64,000 nucleotides of DNA from Pyropia haitanensis (lineage: Eukaryota > Rhodophyta > Bangiophyceae > Bangiales > Bangiaceae): the NCBI GenBank assembly GCA_008729055.1, contig SDUX01000004.1, forward strand, positions 4,790,559-4,854,558. The letters are read 5' to 3'. The position numbers and the translations under genes were made by a program. This document shows, piece after piece, positions 42,939 through 54,431 of this stretch. The notes under the pieces are model-generated. The model saw only the letters and a list, made by a program, of their open reading frames with translations. It was not told where the DNA came from and made no database searches. Positions within the stretch are counted from its first letter, which is position 1. Every line of letters begins with the position of its first letter.

Positions 42939-44615
42939 GGCGGCGGCGACGCGGCCGCCGCGAGCTCCCCGTCGCCCACCGCGGCGATCTCGTGCATCAG
43001 CCGCCGCGACCGCACCGACGCGGCGAGCAGCCCAAACCGGTCCCGGTCCGCCGCGCACTCGGCGACGCGCTCCGCCTCGGCCGCCGCCACGGCGGCGGCG
43101 GGCCAGTCGCCGCGGGCGGCGTGGCCGACCGCGGCGGCGGCCCAGCCAAAGGTCAGGCCCCGGCCGACCGCGCGGGTGCCCGCGAGGGCGGGGCGGAGGA
43201 GCGCCAGCGCCCGCGACGGGAGGCCGTGGCGGAGGCAGACGAGCGCGTACGCGGCGCGCGCCTCGACGTGCGCCGCGTCGTCGGCGAGGACGCGGCGGAG
43301 GGCGGTGACGGCGGCGGCCTCGCGGCCGCTGGCAAGGTCCGCGAGCGCCAGGTTGACCCGCGCGTCCGCATAGTGGGGGAGCGCCGCCACGAGGCGGCGG
43401 AGGACCGTCCGGGCGGTATCGACGCCGCCTTCCGCCAGGTGCAGCAGCGCGAGCGCGTTCCACATCTCCGCCGCCGGCCGCATCTGCGCGGCGACCGACG
43501 CGGCGGCCGTGGCGGCACCGCCGGCGGCGGGCGGTGGCGGCGGCGGCGGCGCCACCCGCCGCCGCTTGCCAGCGCGCGACGGCGAGTCGCCGCTGCTGGT
43601 GCTGCCGCCCGCGGCGTCGCCCGTCGCCAGCGTCGCCGCGGCACCCGCCGGCACGCCACCGTCGGCGCCCCCGCCGGCCGCTCCCCCCTCTGGCATCGAC
43701 GCCGCCGCCGCCGACGCAGACGGCGGCGGTGGCGGCGGCGGCGGCGGTGGCGGCGGCGGCGGCGGCGGCGGGAGCGTCTGGATGGCCGCCACCATATCCG
43801 CCTGCAGCTGCGCGAGCAGCGGCGCCCGCTCCTCCCGTGACAGCTGCTCCGCCGCCGCCAGGTGCGCCGCGTGGGCGGTGTGGATGCGCACCCGCGCGAG
43901 CGCGCGGCGGAGGCGCGCCGACGGTGGCGTGCCCGCCGCGACCGCCTCGTCGTGGCGCACCTGGTACAGGTGCTTGCAGTGTTGGAACGCGCGGAGCGCC
44001 TCCTCCCCGTCCCGGCGGCGGAGGTACATGAGGCCCAGGTGGAAGTGCGCCTCGGCGTTGCGTTGCATGCTGTGGGCAGGGGGCCGGCAGGAACAACACG
44101 GCCATGGCGCAAGACAACCACCAAGGGGTACCACGAAAAAAGGAGACAACCGCAGCGCGGACAAACAGGGTCAGCCTCCCGGCGCGTCGCCCACCCAAGC
44201 CGGCAGCAACGGGGCGCTCGGCCCAGAGCCGGCACACCCACCACCACACCCACAGCCCCAGCGGCCTCGGCGGGTCGACCCACACCGCCACCACGCATCA
44301 ACGCCTCCCCCCCCCCACCCCGCCACGCACAGCCACACCCCCCTCCCCACTCCCTCCCCCTCCCGCGCCCCCCCCCCCCCCCCCCCCAGACCCCCAAACG
44401 CACCGCTTGCACGCGCCAACGAGCGCGGAGCGGAGCTGCTTCTCGCTCAGCTCTGTCCACGGCGTCGGCGGCTGGTCGGGGAGGGGCGGCAGCGCCACCT
44501 GCTCGAGGGCGGGCTCCCCGTCGGCCGCCTTGGAGCGCCGTGGAAGGACGCCCCGACCCGCCCGACGGTCGCGGCGGGTGTGGATGCGGGTGGGGGGGGG
44601 GGGGGGGGGGCGCAA
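40486..44615 (-). CDS. Tetratricopeptide-repeat (TPR) protein, frameshifted, one confirmed intron
   Basis: Exon 1 (to 44404) encodes PTPWTELSEKQLRSALVGAC and joins across a 334-bp intron (donor CG|GTGCGT, acceptor CCCACAG at 44070) to RMQRNAEAHFHLGLMYLRRR. A series of TPR-like helix pairs follows: DGEEALRAFQHCKHLYQ, EMWNALALLHLAEGG, DARVNLALADLASGRE, EARAAYALVCLRHGLPSRAL. After poly-C/GCC insertions the series continues in other frames with AEVWVQLSLLQAGAGEYASA, GWNALGVASQLGDELADAEK, VYTNLGNLRRQQPGRTAA and VYSNLSVLYAATRRYGEALE. It is a scaffold of many TPRs, so a protein-protein adaptor; the family is not recognised. The start is unclear (a frame change may lie in the C run at 44592-44610) and so is the 3' end near 40486-40560. 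Poly-Ala, poly-Gly and CCA-encoded runs separate the repeats. Confidence 0.65.
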
Positions 44616-46270
44616 CGACCGACGGGTGGAAAAACACGCGGTGGGTCACCCATACCCACGCGCGGCGGCGTGGTCAGGAAAAAGAAGGAGGGCGGGGGGG
44701 GGGGGGAGGGAGAGCGGCAGCCGGAGCAGCGGCACGACCACAGCAGCAAGAGCGGCGCAGAAAACGGCGCGAAGAAGCACAAAACGCAGCGAGGCGGCAC
44801 CACGGGCAGCACGCGCGTCAGCAAGGGCGCCACAAAAGCACCTGCCAGGAAAAAAACGGCCGGCGCCCACAAGGCGGAACGCAAAGCGCTCCCCTCGCCT
44901 CCCCCCCTTGCCCGCGTCGTCACCGCCGTCGTCTGCCCTGACCCCCACTCCCCCCCCCCCCCCCCCCCCCCCCAGTGCCACCGCACCGCGACGCCACGCG
45001 CGGCCGCCCCCGCACGCGCACGCGGCCGCCGCCGCCACGGCCGCCGCCGCCAACGGCGGGCACGGCACCACCGGCGGGGCGGCGGCAGGCAGCGCACCGC
45101 CCAGCCGCGCCGCGGACGCATCCCACCGCGGCGCACAACCCCCCCCCACACCCCCGCGAGGCCGCGGCCGACCACCCACCCGACGGCAGGCCAGCCCAGC
45201 CCAGCCCAGCCCAGCCCAGCCCAGCCCAGCCCAGCCCACCCGACCCGGCCCGCCGGCACGTACCCCATCAGCCGCGGCGGCGGCCGCCGCCGGCGCGCTC
45301 ACGCCGGCCGGCACTCCCCCCCCCGCCGCAGACACGCCGCCCCCGGCGCCCACGGGGGTGGCGGCACCCCCTCCCGCCGCCGCCGGTGCGACCTGCATGA
45401 GCCGTGGCCGTGGGGGCCGGGGCGGCAGCCCCTTCCCCCAACCCCCCCCCCCCCCCCCCCGCCCCCCCCGCCTCGCGCGGCGGCCGGCCTGTCGGGGCCA
45501 CCGACGCCACCCACACACCACCACCCCACCTCCAACCACAACGTCAGCACTCTCCTGCCCTTCCCCCCCCCTCGCGCCCCCCCTCCCCCCCCCCCCCCCC
45601 CCTTCCCTTCCCCCGCTGCGGTGCGGACGGCGGTGGACGGGGGCGACCGACCGGCAGCGTGCCGTCCCGGCGGCCACGCGCCGCCACGGTGGCGGGGGCC
45701 GGGCGCGGGCGGCACGCGCGCCGCCCGCGGCGGGTGCGCCGCCGACGGGGATCGCCGGCGCGGCGCGGTCGGCCCGCCGGCGGCGGCGCGGCTGCCGCAA
45801 ACGGGCGGGGCAGCCAAGTCGGGTGCGCCGTCGGCGCGCACACGCGCGCTTCTGGGCTGCCTCTGCCGTTTGCGTGCGGGGGGGCTCCACGCGCGGCTGC
45901 CTCGTCGGTGGTGCGCGGCTGCGCGCGCGCTCGGGTTGACCTCCACTGACCTATTTGAAACAAATGCAAACTGGAAACCGATGCAAGCAGTATACAATTA
46001 TCGATGCTTGGATATCGTCTGGCGACTCGAATGCTGCTCAGGGTCCACGGTGCTTCGAACTTGTGGCGAGAACTACTTTGTTCAGCGACGTGGCGGCGTG
46101 CTGCTCGCTACGGTCCCCCACCACCCACCTTCCCACCCCAACAGACCGCGAACGCGTTGGCGCAGGCCACGCCCTCCCCACCGCCTCGATCCCCACCCAT
46201 CCATCGCTCCTTTTCCCCCACCGTCCCCCCGTCTTTTCGTGTTGCGACTTGCCCGCCTGCCACTTGGACG
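44616..46270. other. Divergent intergenic region between TPR and NDUFB8-like genes
   Basis: G/C-rich with many homopolymers, and C/T-rich just before the start at 46271. A sharp change to mixed composition occurs at about 45945. It probably contains both promoters. No supported ORF. Confidence 0.5.
45191..45237. repeat. CCAGC pentanucleotide microsatellite
   Basis: About nine perfect units of a 5-bp repeat, unlike the triplet repeats that dominate the window. Confidence 0.9.
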
Positions 46271-46705
46271 ATGGCCCTCCGGCAGGGCGCTCTCGTGGCG
46301 CTGCGCGCCGCGCGGGGCGCCGCCGCGGCCCCCCCCGCGCTCGGCCGCGGCGGCGCCACCCGCGCGGCCGGCGGCGTCTCGCACAGTTGGTACCCCGTCA
46401 AGTACGCCAACGACGTCCGCGCGGCGTCACGCGTCGTGGCGGTGGACGAACCCCCCACGGCGCCGCTCGGGGAGAACCACGACTTTGGCGACGGCGTCTG
46501 CGACTTTAGCAACTTTGTCGACAAGCACGAGGACACGAACGTGGTGTCGGCGGCGGCGGGCCTCGCCTCGTTTGTGGGGCTCCTCACCGCCGTGTACTGG
46601 GCGGGGCAGGCGCACGCGGCGGGCACGCGCGACCTGTTTACCCGCCGCGAGTTCCCGTACCTGGACAAGGACTTTCCGCTGGGGCTCCGGGCCAAGAAGG
46701 GATAG
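46271..46705 (+). CDS. Probable mitochondrial complex I subunit, NDUFB8/ASHI-like
   Basis: A single exon of 144 residues. The N-terminus (MALRQGALVALRAARGAAA) is basic and Ala-rich without acids, a mitochondrial presequence. Then come SHSWYPVKYANDV and a short acidic stretch (GENHDFGDGVCDFSNFVDKH). A single membrane segment (VSAAAGLASFVGLLTAVYWA) is followed by a short basic tail with REFPYLDKDFPLGL. The layout (presequence, soluble N-part, one transmembrane helix, then a [FY]PY[LN]-type motif) matches the plant and animal NDUFB8 subunit of NADH dehydrogenase, an inner-membrane accessory subunit. Sequence similarity is modest, so another small inner-membrane subunit is possible. The ATG at 46271 is the first in frame that gives a presequence. 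Confidence 0.55.
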   Translation: MALRQGALVALRAARGAAAAPPALGRGGATRAAGGVSHSWYPVKYANDVRAASRVVAVDEPPTAPLGENHDFGDGVCDFSNFVDKHEDTNVVSAAAGLASFVGLLTAVYWAGQAHAAGTRDLFTRREFPYLDKDFPLGLRAKKG

Positions 46706-48181
46706 GGGGCGGGGGCGGGGGGGGGGGGGGGGGGGTGGCACGGCTCGGCCCTGGGTGATGGGAGGCATGAGAGGGGGGGGGGGATGGGGGTGGGGTGCGC
46801 GTTGGGGTGGCAGAGTGTGTGTGCCGGCTTTGGGTGGGAGGGGAGGGAGGGGGGGTAGCGACGGCGGCGTTGGGGGTGCGTACTGGCGGCGGGATGGGCG
46901 GTGGCGTCACGGGCGGGCGGCCGGGGTGGGTGGTGGGACGGTGGCGGCCGAGGCGTCGTAAGGGGGGGGGGGGGTTTGGCGTCACGGGTTGGCCGACGTG
47001 GGTGGGGTTGGCGTTGGGCGAGGGGGAGCGTTTGCCGTGGCCCGTGCCGGGCAGCTCGTGGGCGTGACGGACGTCTGGGGGGGATGGGGAGATGGCGGAG
47101 CGGTTGCGGCGAAGGGGAAGGGATGGCTGCTGGCTGCGTGGGGGGTGGCGGGGAGGGCTGTCCCCCGCGCTCGTGAGGGCGACGTTTTTCTCTTCTGTCG
47201 TGCCTCGACAGGTGCGTTGGGGTCTGCGCGACCGCGCCTCCCCGCGCGGGACGGATCCGAGCGCCCGTGCACCCGCCATGGCGGTGCTGGTGGCTACCAC
47301 GCGGCACGCCCTCCCCCCCCCCATGGTCGCGCTGCCGCTCGCGTCGACGCGGGAGGGGCCGTCCCGGCCTCATCGGTTCCTGTTGGCCGGCGGTGTGGCC
47401 GGCCGGTGAGCTGACGGCTGGCCGATGCGCTGACGCTCCATCCACCCCGACAGAGCAAGTCTGTAGACAACAGCGGGTGGGGGCGACGCGGGCGAACCGC
47501 ATGCCGGCATCGAGGTGCACGGCGACGGATCCGGCCTTCCCACGAGCGCCACTATCCCCAGCACCACCGACGGCAGCAAGAAAAGAAAGAAAAAGAGGTC
47601 TTGTCGGCGTCGCCCAGACACGCGTCTCGGCAAACGGACCAGCCGTACAAAAAAAAAAAAAGGACACAAAAACGGGAGCGGCCACCACGGCGTCGGCCCG
47701 GCGGGCGCGGCGCCAGCCCCCCCCCACTCCCCTGCCCCCCGAGAGAGCGTACGCGGGCGCCAGCGCGCGCCCGCCGACCTAAGCACCCCGCCGCGGCAGC
47801 CGCCTGCACCGCCGCGGCACGGGCGGACACAATAACAGTGCACACACGACCGCGCCTACGCACGCGCACGCGGAGGAGGGAGGCGGCGGGCGCCCCCACG
47901 CACACGTCCATAGCCCTACAACGGTACCACCAGCCCCGCGCGCCCGCTATCGGCGTACTCACCATCCACCTATCCACCCACACCAAAAAAAAAAAGGAAA
48001 AACAAAAGAACGGCTCGCGAGGGATGACGGAAAAGGGAAAGGAAAGAAAACAGTATAGAGAGGAAAAGGAATGAGGTGCGACACGGCGCAGCCAGTTACA
48101 CAGCAGTCAATAGGGGAAGAAAAAAAATGGATCCACAGCGCAGCGCCGGTGGGGTGTACCCTCACCACCGCGGCCGCCGCC
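46706..48181. other. Intergenic region between NDUFB8-like and PP2C genes
   Basis: G-rich with homopolymers at 46718-47000, mixed composition beyond. Two A runs (about 47649-47661 and 47984-47995) lie near the 3' side of the minus-strand PP2C gene. No supported ORF. Confidence 0.5.
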
Positions 48182-48529
48182 TCAGCCGAGCGGCACCACC
48201 ACGACCGTACAGTCGTCAACGGGCCGGCCGTACTTGCTCGCCAGCCGCACCGCGCGGCCCGCCAAGGTGGCCGCCACCCCCCCCCCCCCCGGCCCGCCGC
48301 GGCCGCCTCCACCCGCCGCGCCCAGCCGCCGCCGCCGCCGCCGCGGTCGGGCGCGACCCGGCGGCGGCGGCAGAGGGCGGCGGCGACGGCGGCGGGGGTG
48401 GCGGCGCCCTCGTCCGAGTCCCACAGCCCGTCCGTGGCGAGCAGCAGCACCGCCGCCGCCCCCGCCGCCGTGTCGGCTGCCGCCTCGGCCACATCGGCGG
48501 CGGCGGCGGTGGCGGCGGCGGCGGCAGCG

Positions 48530-48562
<33 letters not shown>

Positions 48563-48868
48563 GCGTCGACGGCGTCGACGGCGTCCGTATCGACACCACC
48601 ACCAGCCGAATAGCCGCCGCCGGCGTGTCCGCCAGCCGCCCAGTCCACGACCACGGGCGGCGCCGCCGCGGCGGCGGCGGCGGCCATGCGCTCGAGGGCG
48701 CTCATGCCACCCCCCTCCCCCCCGTCGTCCGCCCCCCCGTCCACCACCCCCGTCGCGGTGTGCACGACGACGGCGACCACGTCCGGGTCGGGTATCACCC
48801 CAAACGGCCGAAAGTCCGTGTCGCCCAGCGTGCGCGACACGCCCAGCATGGGCGCTGGCGGCGGCGGT

Positions 48869-48915
<47 letters not shown>

Positions 48916-50037
48916 TGCCGCTGCTGCTGCGGCGCCGGCCGTCACGTACGCGCCGGCGGAAACGACGGCCCCCCCCGCGGCAACGATGCGGGCCCGCTCC
49001 GCCGGGTCCCCCGGCCGGTGCATGCGGCCGAGCGGCACCGCACGGCCGCGGCTGACCACCACCGGCGCCGAGTCGCCGACGACCGCCAGGTGGATGGTGA
49101 CTGTGGGGTCACACTGGCGGCAGGGGCAGGTGGGGGGGGGGGGGGCGGGGGGGGGGCGCCGCCGCCGCCACGACGGACCCGTCGCCGCCGCGGCCGCCGG
49201 CAGCGGCGTCACGGGTGTGGACGGCGGGTCTGGGCGGCCGCGCGTGCACGGGGCGCGGCGACCCCCGCCGCCACCCCCACTCCCACCCCCCCCACCACCA
49301 CTGCCGCCGCCGCTGCCGTCCCCGTCACCGCCGCCATGGCCAGCGGCGGCCGCGTCCCGCTGCACGACCGCCACCGTCGCGGTCGCGCCCGACGCGGCCG
49401 CCCACGCGCACCCGTCGACCGACGCGGAGACGGCGGCAAACGCGGCGGTGAGCGCCGCGGCGGGCGGCACGCCGGCCGCGACCGCCGCCGCGACGGACCG
49501 CACGAGCGCGGCGCCCGCGTAGGCGGCCGCCGCCCGCCCGTCGGCGCCGTGGCCGTCAAAGACGCCCCACACGTACGGCGCCGCCGCGGCGGCGGCGGCG
49601 TCGGTGGTGGCGGCGGTGGCGGCGGCGGTGGTGGCGGCGGCGGCAGTGGCGGCGGTGGTGGCGGTTGCGGCGGCGGGGATGGCAGCGGTGGTGGCCGGCG
49701 CCCGCCGGGACGCGCCACCCGCGACGCCGCACGGGGCAGGGAGCGCCGCGCTGCAAACGAGCGCCGGCGCGACTGCGCCGGGCAGCGCCGCGGCAAACGC
49801 GTCCTGGTTGCCCACGCCCCGCGACCGGCCGGCGGAGCCCGCCACCGTCAGCGCCGCCCAGTGGGCCCACGGTGGCGGCTCAACGGACGCGGCACCCGCC
49901 GCCGCTGCTGCCGGGCAAGCCGCCGGCGACGACGCTGGCGCGGCCGCCGTCGTTGCCGCCGCCGCGGCCGAGCCCGCCGCCGGTCGCCACCGCGGCGGCG
50001 GGGGTGACCACCCGGGCGGTACGGCGGCGGCGGCGGC

Positions 50038-50077
<40 letters not shown>

Positions 50078-50183
50078 CGCGGCGGCGGCGGCGGCGGCGT
50101 GACGGGCGTCGCGGGCGGCGACGGCGACCGGCGGGCCGCCGCAACCGCCGGCGGCGGCGCGGCGGCAACGGCAACGGCCGCGA

Positions 50184-50239
<56 letters not shown>

Positions 50240-50606
50240 CCACCACGACAGCCGCCCCCCCCCCCCACAAGAGCAGGACCGGCTGGCGGTCGCGCCGCGG
50301 CGGGCGCGGCGCCCCCCCCCCCCCGGCGTCCCCCCCCCCCCACACCCGCCCGGCGGCAGCGACAGCAGCGGCAACGCTGGCGGCAGCGGCAGCGGCAGCC
50401 GCGGCGTCCGTGGCGGCGGCGGCGGCCGCGGCGGCGCCAGTGGCGGCGGGGCGGGTCGAGTCGGCGGCGGCGGGGGGGCGGGGGGGGGGGGGGGGCGCCC
50501 GCGGCCGCGGCCCGCCGCCGCGGCCCGCGCCAACGCCACACGCGTCGGCCCGCAGCGCGGGGGGGGGGGGGGGGGGGGGAGCCGCCACCGACGCGGTGGC
50601 GACCAT
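48182..50606 (-). CDS. PP2C-type protein phosphatase, frameshifted near the C-terminus
   Basis: The PPM/PP2C motifs are all present in order from about 49860 down: RSRGVGNQDAF, WGVFDGHGADG (metal-binding Asp), GATATVAVV, HLAVVGDSAPVVVS, RIVAAGGAVVS, MLGVSRTLGDTDF, LLATDGLWDSDEG. The last motif, GRPVDDCTVVVVPLG, which supplies the final Asp, is in a different frame. The two frames meet at the 10-12-base C run at 48280-48291, so a miscounted base is likely. This Mn/Mg-dependent Ser/Thr phosphatase is expected to be active since the metal ligands are kept. Long Gly/Ala/Asp-rich loops (GGC and GTCGGC repeats) are inserted between motifs. The N-terminal extension is low complexity; the ATG at 50606 (MVATASVAA) is only a candidate start. 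No signal or membrane segment was seen. Confidence 0.8.
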
Positions 50607-51057
50607 TGCCGGTGGGGGGGGGGGGGGCGGCCGGCCGGGAAGGGGGGGGCGGCGCGCGCACGCGCGCGCGCGCCGCGGTGAGGCCGATGCGAGGGGGCAA
50701 GAAGGGGGAGGGGGATGGCGGCGGGAGGAGGAGGAGGAGGTGCCGGGGGCGGTGGGGGGGGGGGGAAGGACGGCGCCGGCGAGGGGGGGAGGCGGGAAGG
50801 AAACGGGGGTGGCGGTGGCGGGCTAGGGCGCGGCCGGGGGGGGGGGGGGGGGCGGGGAGACGCGCCAGTGACGGAGGGGGCGCCCGCGCTGCGGGCGGCC
50901 GGTGAGGGCCGCGCGGTGGCGACCGTTGCGGCGGTAACGGTGGCAGCAGTGACGGCGGTGGCCGTGGTGGCGCCGCCGGCGGTGGTCACCGCGGCGGTGG
51001 TGGCGGCGGTGGTGGCGGCGGCGGTCACGGCGGCGGCGGCGGCGGCGGTCACGGCGG

Positions 51058-51115
<58 letters not shown>

Positions 51116-51906
51116 AGCGGGAGCGCCACCAGTGGCCCAACCGGGGGGCGCACGTGGCCGGCGCGGCCCGACCGGCGGGCCGACGGTCGGCAACGCCCCC
51201 CGCGCGCCGCCGGCGGCCGATGGGATTGGTCGAGGCGGGCGGCGGGGTGGACAGACCCCTCGTGTCGGACCCCCAAACCCCGCTCCGCCCCTCCATTCCA
51301 CGGGGTCACGGCGAGGGCGCGGTGCTGGGCGGCGGCCGAGGGGAGGGCGCGCCCAGACGGACCGCTCACTGGGGGATGTGTCCCGCAGGGGGCGCACCTC
51401 GGGAAGAATAACGGGTTCCGCCGAGGAGCGGCGGGGGGGCGTGCTCGAGGGGGGGGGGGGGGGGTCCATGGCCCAGCTCTAATTTCATCGCCTTCTCGAG
51501 AGCCGCGCGGAGAGTCTCGTGCATTGGTCTAACAGTTGCTGAGATACTGTAGTTGTCAAGGAGTTGACAAGTACTCGGTCCCCGAAAAGGTTGGCGTCGC
51601 GTCGACTGTGCGCGGACGCGCGTGCGTGCCGCGCTCGTCGCACGGCCGCTCGGTCACACGGCCGCTCGGTCGGGCTGGGCAGACGAGGCACGCCGCGGTG
51701 GCGCGGCGCGGGCCGCCCCCTCCCCGCACCCACACGGCGCTGGCGCGGCGGTCTTGGCGACGACGGCCAGCACGAGGCGGCGCGGCGGCGGCGGCGGCGG
51801 CGGCAGCAGCGGCGGCGGCGACGGCGGCGGCGCGGTGCGGTGGCGGTCGTCGGAGCGGCTCCGCGCGGCGGCGGGCCGCGGCTCGTCCGCGCGGGTGGCG
51901 GCGAGG
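50607..51906. other. Divergent intergenic region between PP2C and CCDC25
   Basis: GGC/GGT repeats at 50930-51120, more mixed composition from 51130. It presumably holds promoters for both neighbours. Long ORFs here are repeat-driven. Confidence 0.5.
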
Positions 51907-53300
51907 ATGGTGTTTTTTTACACGCCGCGGGAGGCGGGCTACCTCATCTACGTTGGGCGGGACAAGCACGAGAATGAGGAGCTCCTCCGCTGTGGGTGGG
52001 AGACGGACGTGTGGTTCCATGTGGACAAGGTGCGGCGTGGGGGGGGGGGGGCGTTACGGCAAGCGGTTGGCCGAGGGGGGGGCGGTTGTGGTGGGTGCCA
52101 GGGGTGGCTGGCGGTTGAACGCGTTGAGCGCGTTGGGGGGATGGCGGGGGGGGTGGGGGCGGAGTAGGGGACGCGGGCGTGGAGCTGCAGCTCCAGGTGA
52201 ACAGTTCCAGGTCCGCACGCCAGTCGAGACAGGCGTGCCCCGGGGTGGACACGTCTCCTTACACCCATACCTCTCTCTCTCCTTGCGATTGTTGCCGACG
52301 ATGGCTCTCCCATTTTTTCTCTTGTTTGTTCTCTCTTGGTCCTGCCCCTGCCCATCTACCCTTGCCGCCGCGCGCGCACAGCTGTCGTCGGCTCACGTGT
52401 ACCTGCGGCTCCCCGACGGCACGGACATTGCGTCCATCCCCGCGGGGGTGCTGGAGGACTGCGCGCAGCTGGTCAAGCACAACTCCATTGAGGGGAACCG
52501 CACCAACGGGGTGGTCGTTGTGTACACGCCGTGGGCCAACCTCAAAAAGTCGGGCGACATGGCGACCGGCCAGGTGGGCTTCCACTCGCCCAAGGTCGTC
52601 CGCCGGACGCGGGTGGAGAAGCGGGACAACGCGATTGTCAACCGGTTAAACAAGACCAAGAGCGAGGCGTTCCCGGACTTGGCGGCGGAGAAGGAGGCGC
52701 ACCTGCGGGCGGTGGCGCGGGCGGCCCGGGAGGTGCGTTTTTTTGAGTGGTGGGGGGAGGCGACGGAGCGGCGGGGGGGTGGGTGGGTGGACGGGGGACG
52801 CAAGGTGGCATGTGGTCGTCTGCCGTTGCTGCGTGGTGGCGTCCTGGCTGGGTCTGTTTGCTGCCACAGCTCCGGCCTATCCGGACAGTTGGTGGTGGCA
52901 CCCTCTTGTGGCGTGGAGGTTCGAATGGTGCCCGCCGGGGTGGCGTGCTGCCGTGCAGGTTCCTCGACCGTGGGCACCGCGCGTCCCGTTTGTCGCTGCA
53001 CAGCGTCCTGACGACTGACCCGTGTGGCTATTTTTGGTGTATGGTTGTCAACTGGTTGGCTGGTGTGGTGCTGTGTGCGTGACCCATCGCATGCCGGTAC
53101 TTGCCTGGCGGTGTGTTGGTCTGCCGGTCCTCCACTGCCAGGCGGCGCGGAAACGGGAGCAAGAGGAGCGCGCCCTGGCAGAGGAGCGTGCACGGGAAAA
53201 GTCCCAGCGCAGCTATAAGCTGTTGCAGGTAGACGAAAAGAAGGAGTCGAACAAGGACGTGGGCCTGAACGTGGATGAGTACGAAGACGACTTCATGTGA
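51907..53300 (+). CDS. CCDC25: CCDC25-like NFACT-R (DUF814) domain protein
   Basis: Three exons (51907-52029, 52382-52732, 53142-53300) with GT-AG introns of 352 and 409 bp, all in phase, give 210 residues, the same length as animal CCDC25. Exon 1 carries [20 protein letters not shown] and the WFHVDK signature. Exon 2 carries [16 protein letters not shown], then [19 protein letters not shown], then [17 protein letters not shown]. Exon 3 is a charged coiled-coil tail ([17 protein letters not shown]) ending in an acidic DEYEDDFM, like the SDEFM end of the animal protein. The NFACT-R fold is shared with ribosome-quality-control factors. The animal protein has been described as a membrane DNA sensor, but it is also conserved widely in plants and protists, so its basic role here is probably RNA- or ribosome-linked (inference). 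Confidence 0.95.
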
Positions 53301-54431
53301 TAGCGTGGCGTGGCCGGCCGACGCTCTTGCCTGATAAAGGACGTGGCTGTCAGAAGTGGGCCGCTCACGCGGACACACCATGAGCATTCCTGCCACAACA
53401 TGGCACGCGCCAGCTCTTGATGTAACCTCATGACCAAACCGCCCGAGCCCGGGGACGGCGCTGCCCGACCCGTTGACTGTGCCCGCCTGGCAAACGTGTT
53501 GTGCCCTGTTGGTGTTTCAGCACGCGCCCAACCGACTCGGCCATACTCGCCGCGTCCGTGAAATCCGAAAGGTTTGGCTCGAAAGAGCACAACCCAGTGA
53601 ATATTCGACCATCGTTCCGAGCAAGTGGCCTGCTTGTGTAAGCGCTACAATGGGCTCAAAGATCTTTTTCCACAGTAGCTTCTGGGGCTGGACGCCGTCC
53701 ACTCGCAACTGGGAAGCCCCCCCCCCAGAGAGGCCCCAACCAGCCGTCCAGGCCGCGGAGCGCATGCGTGCCCTGGCCGAATCCTTGCCTGCGCCGCCGG
53801 TTGTCACCCACCGCCGGCGCTCTTTCGTGGTGAAGCGCTCCCCCCCGTCGCGCTGCGTGCGCGCACGCTACGGTGGCACACGTCGCCCCTGCTTGGTGCC
53901 GGTTGCGGTGGTGGTGTGCGCCGCGGCGGCTACCGGGTTTTCCCCTGTCCGCTGATTGATCATCGGCGCGTGCCGCCCTTTCGGTCGCGGCCTCCGCACA
54001 CCCCGGGACGTGGCGGACCAGTGTCAGTGCGGCGTTGCCGCGGCGCCCTCTTGTACAACGACGGCAGTTTTCCCAATTGCCTGATACGGCTGGGTGTCCT
54101 CCCACAGGTGCTGTCGCTTGACTTGTATTGCTTCGTAGCTGCCTTGTATCTTCCAGCGGTTCTGTGCATTGTCTTCCTCTCTGCGTCTTCGTGTGTGTCA
54201 TCACGTTCCCCCCTCTGCCGATTTCGCATCTACCGTGGGTGGCTTCCTGACGCTGTTCATCAAAGGGCGCTATTTCCGCGGTGCTGTTTGTGTCACCACC
54301 GTTGTCTCACCTTGTTGCTGACCACGAGGGGCGTTGAGCTCTACGTGTGACCGGTTTGGGGTTGCGGGTGCTGCGTGGGAGGCGCCGTCGGCGCTCCGTC
54401 TCGTCGGTCCCTGTCCCTGCTGGTGGCGCAA
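53301..54431. other. Intergenic region and leader of the KH gene
   Basis: Mixed composition, with no repeats and no ORF that resembles a protein. From about 54060 it becomes T-rich with a possible pyrimidine tract, so a 5'-UTR intron is possible but no unique donor/acceptor pair can be chosen. Confidence 0.5.

Noticed and set aside
40486..44615. Assigning the TPR protein to CTR9, TTC7 or SPINDLY
   Set aside because: Only generic TPR spacing matches; none of the family-specific blocks could be recognised.
54375..54431. Longer N-terminus for the KH protein
   Set aside because: The upstream start would be GTG; the first ATG in frame is 54432 and no conserved sequence precedes it.
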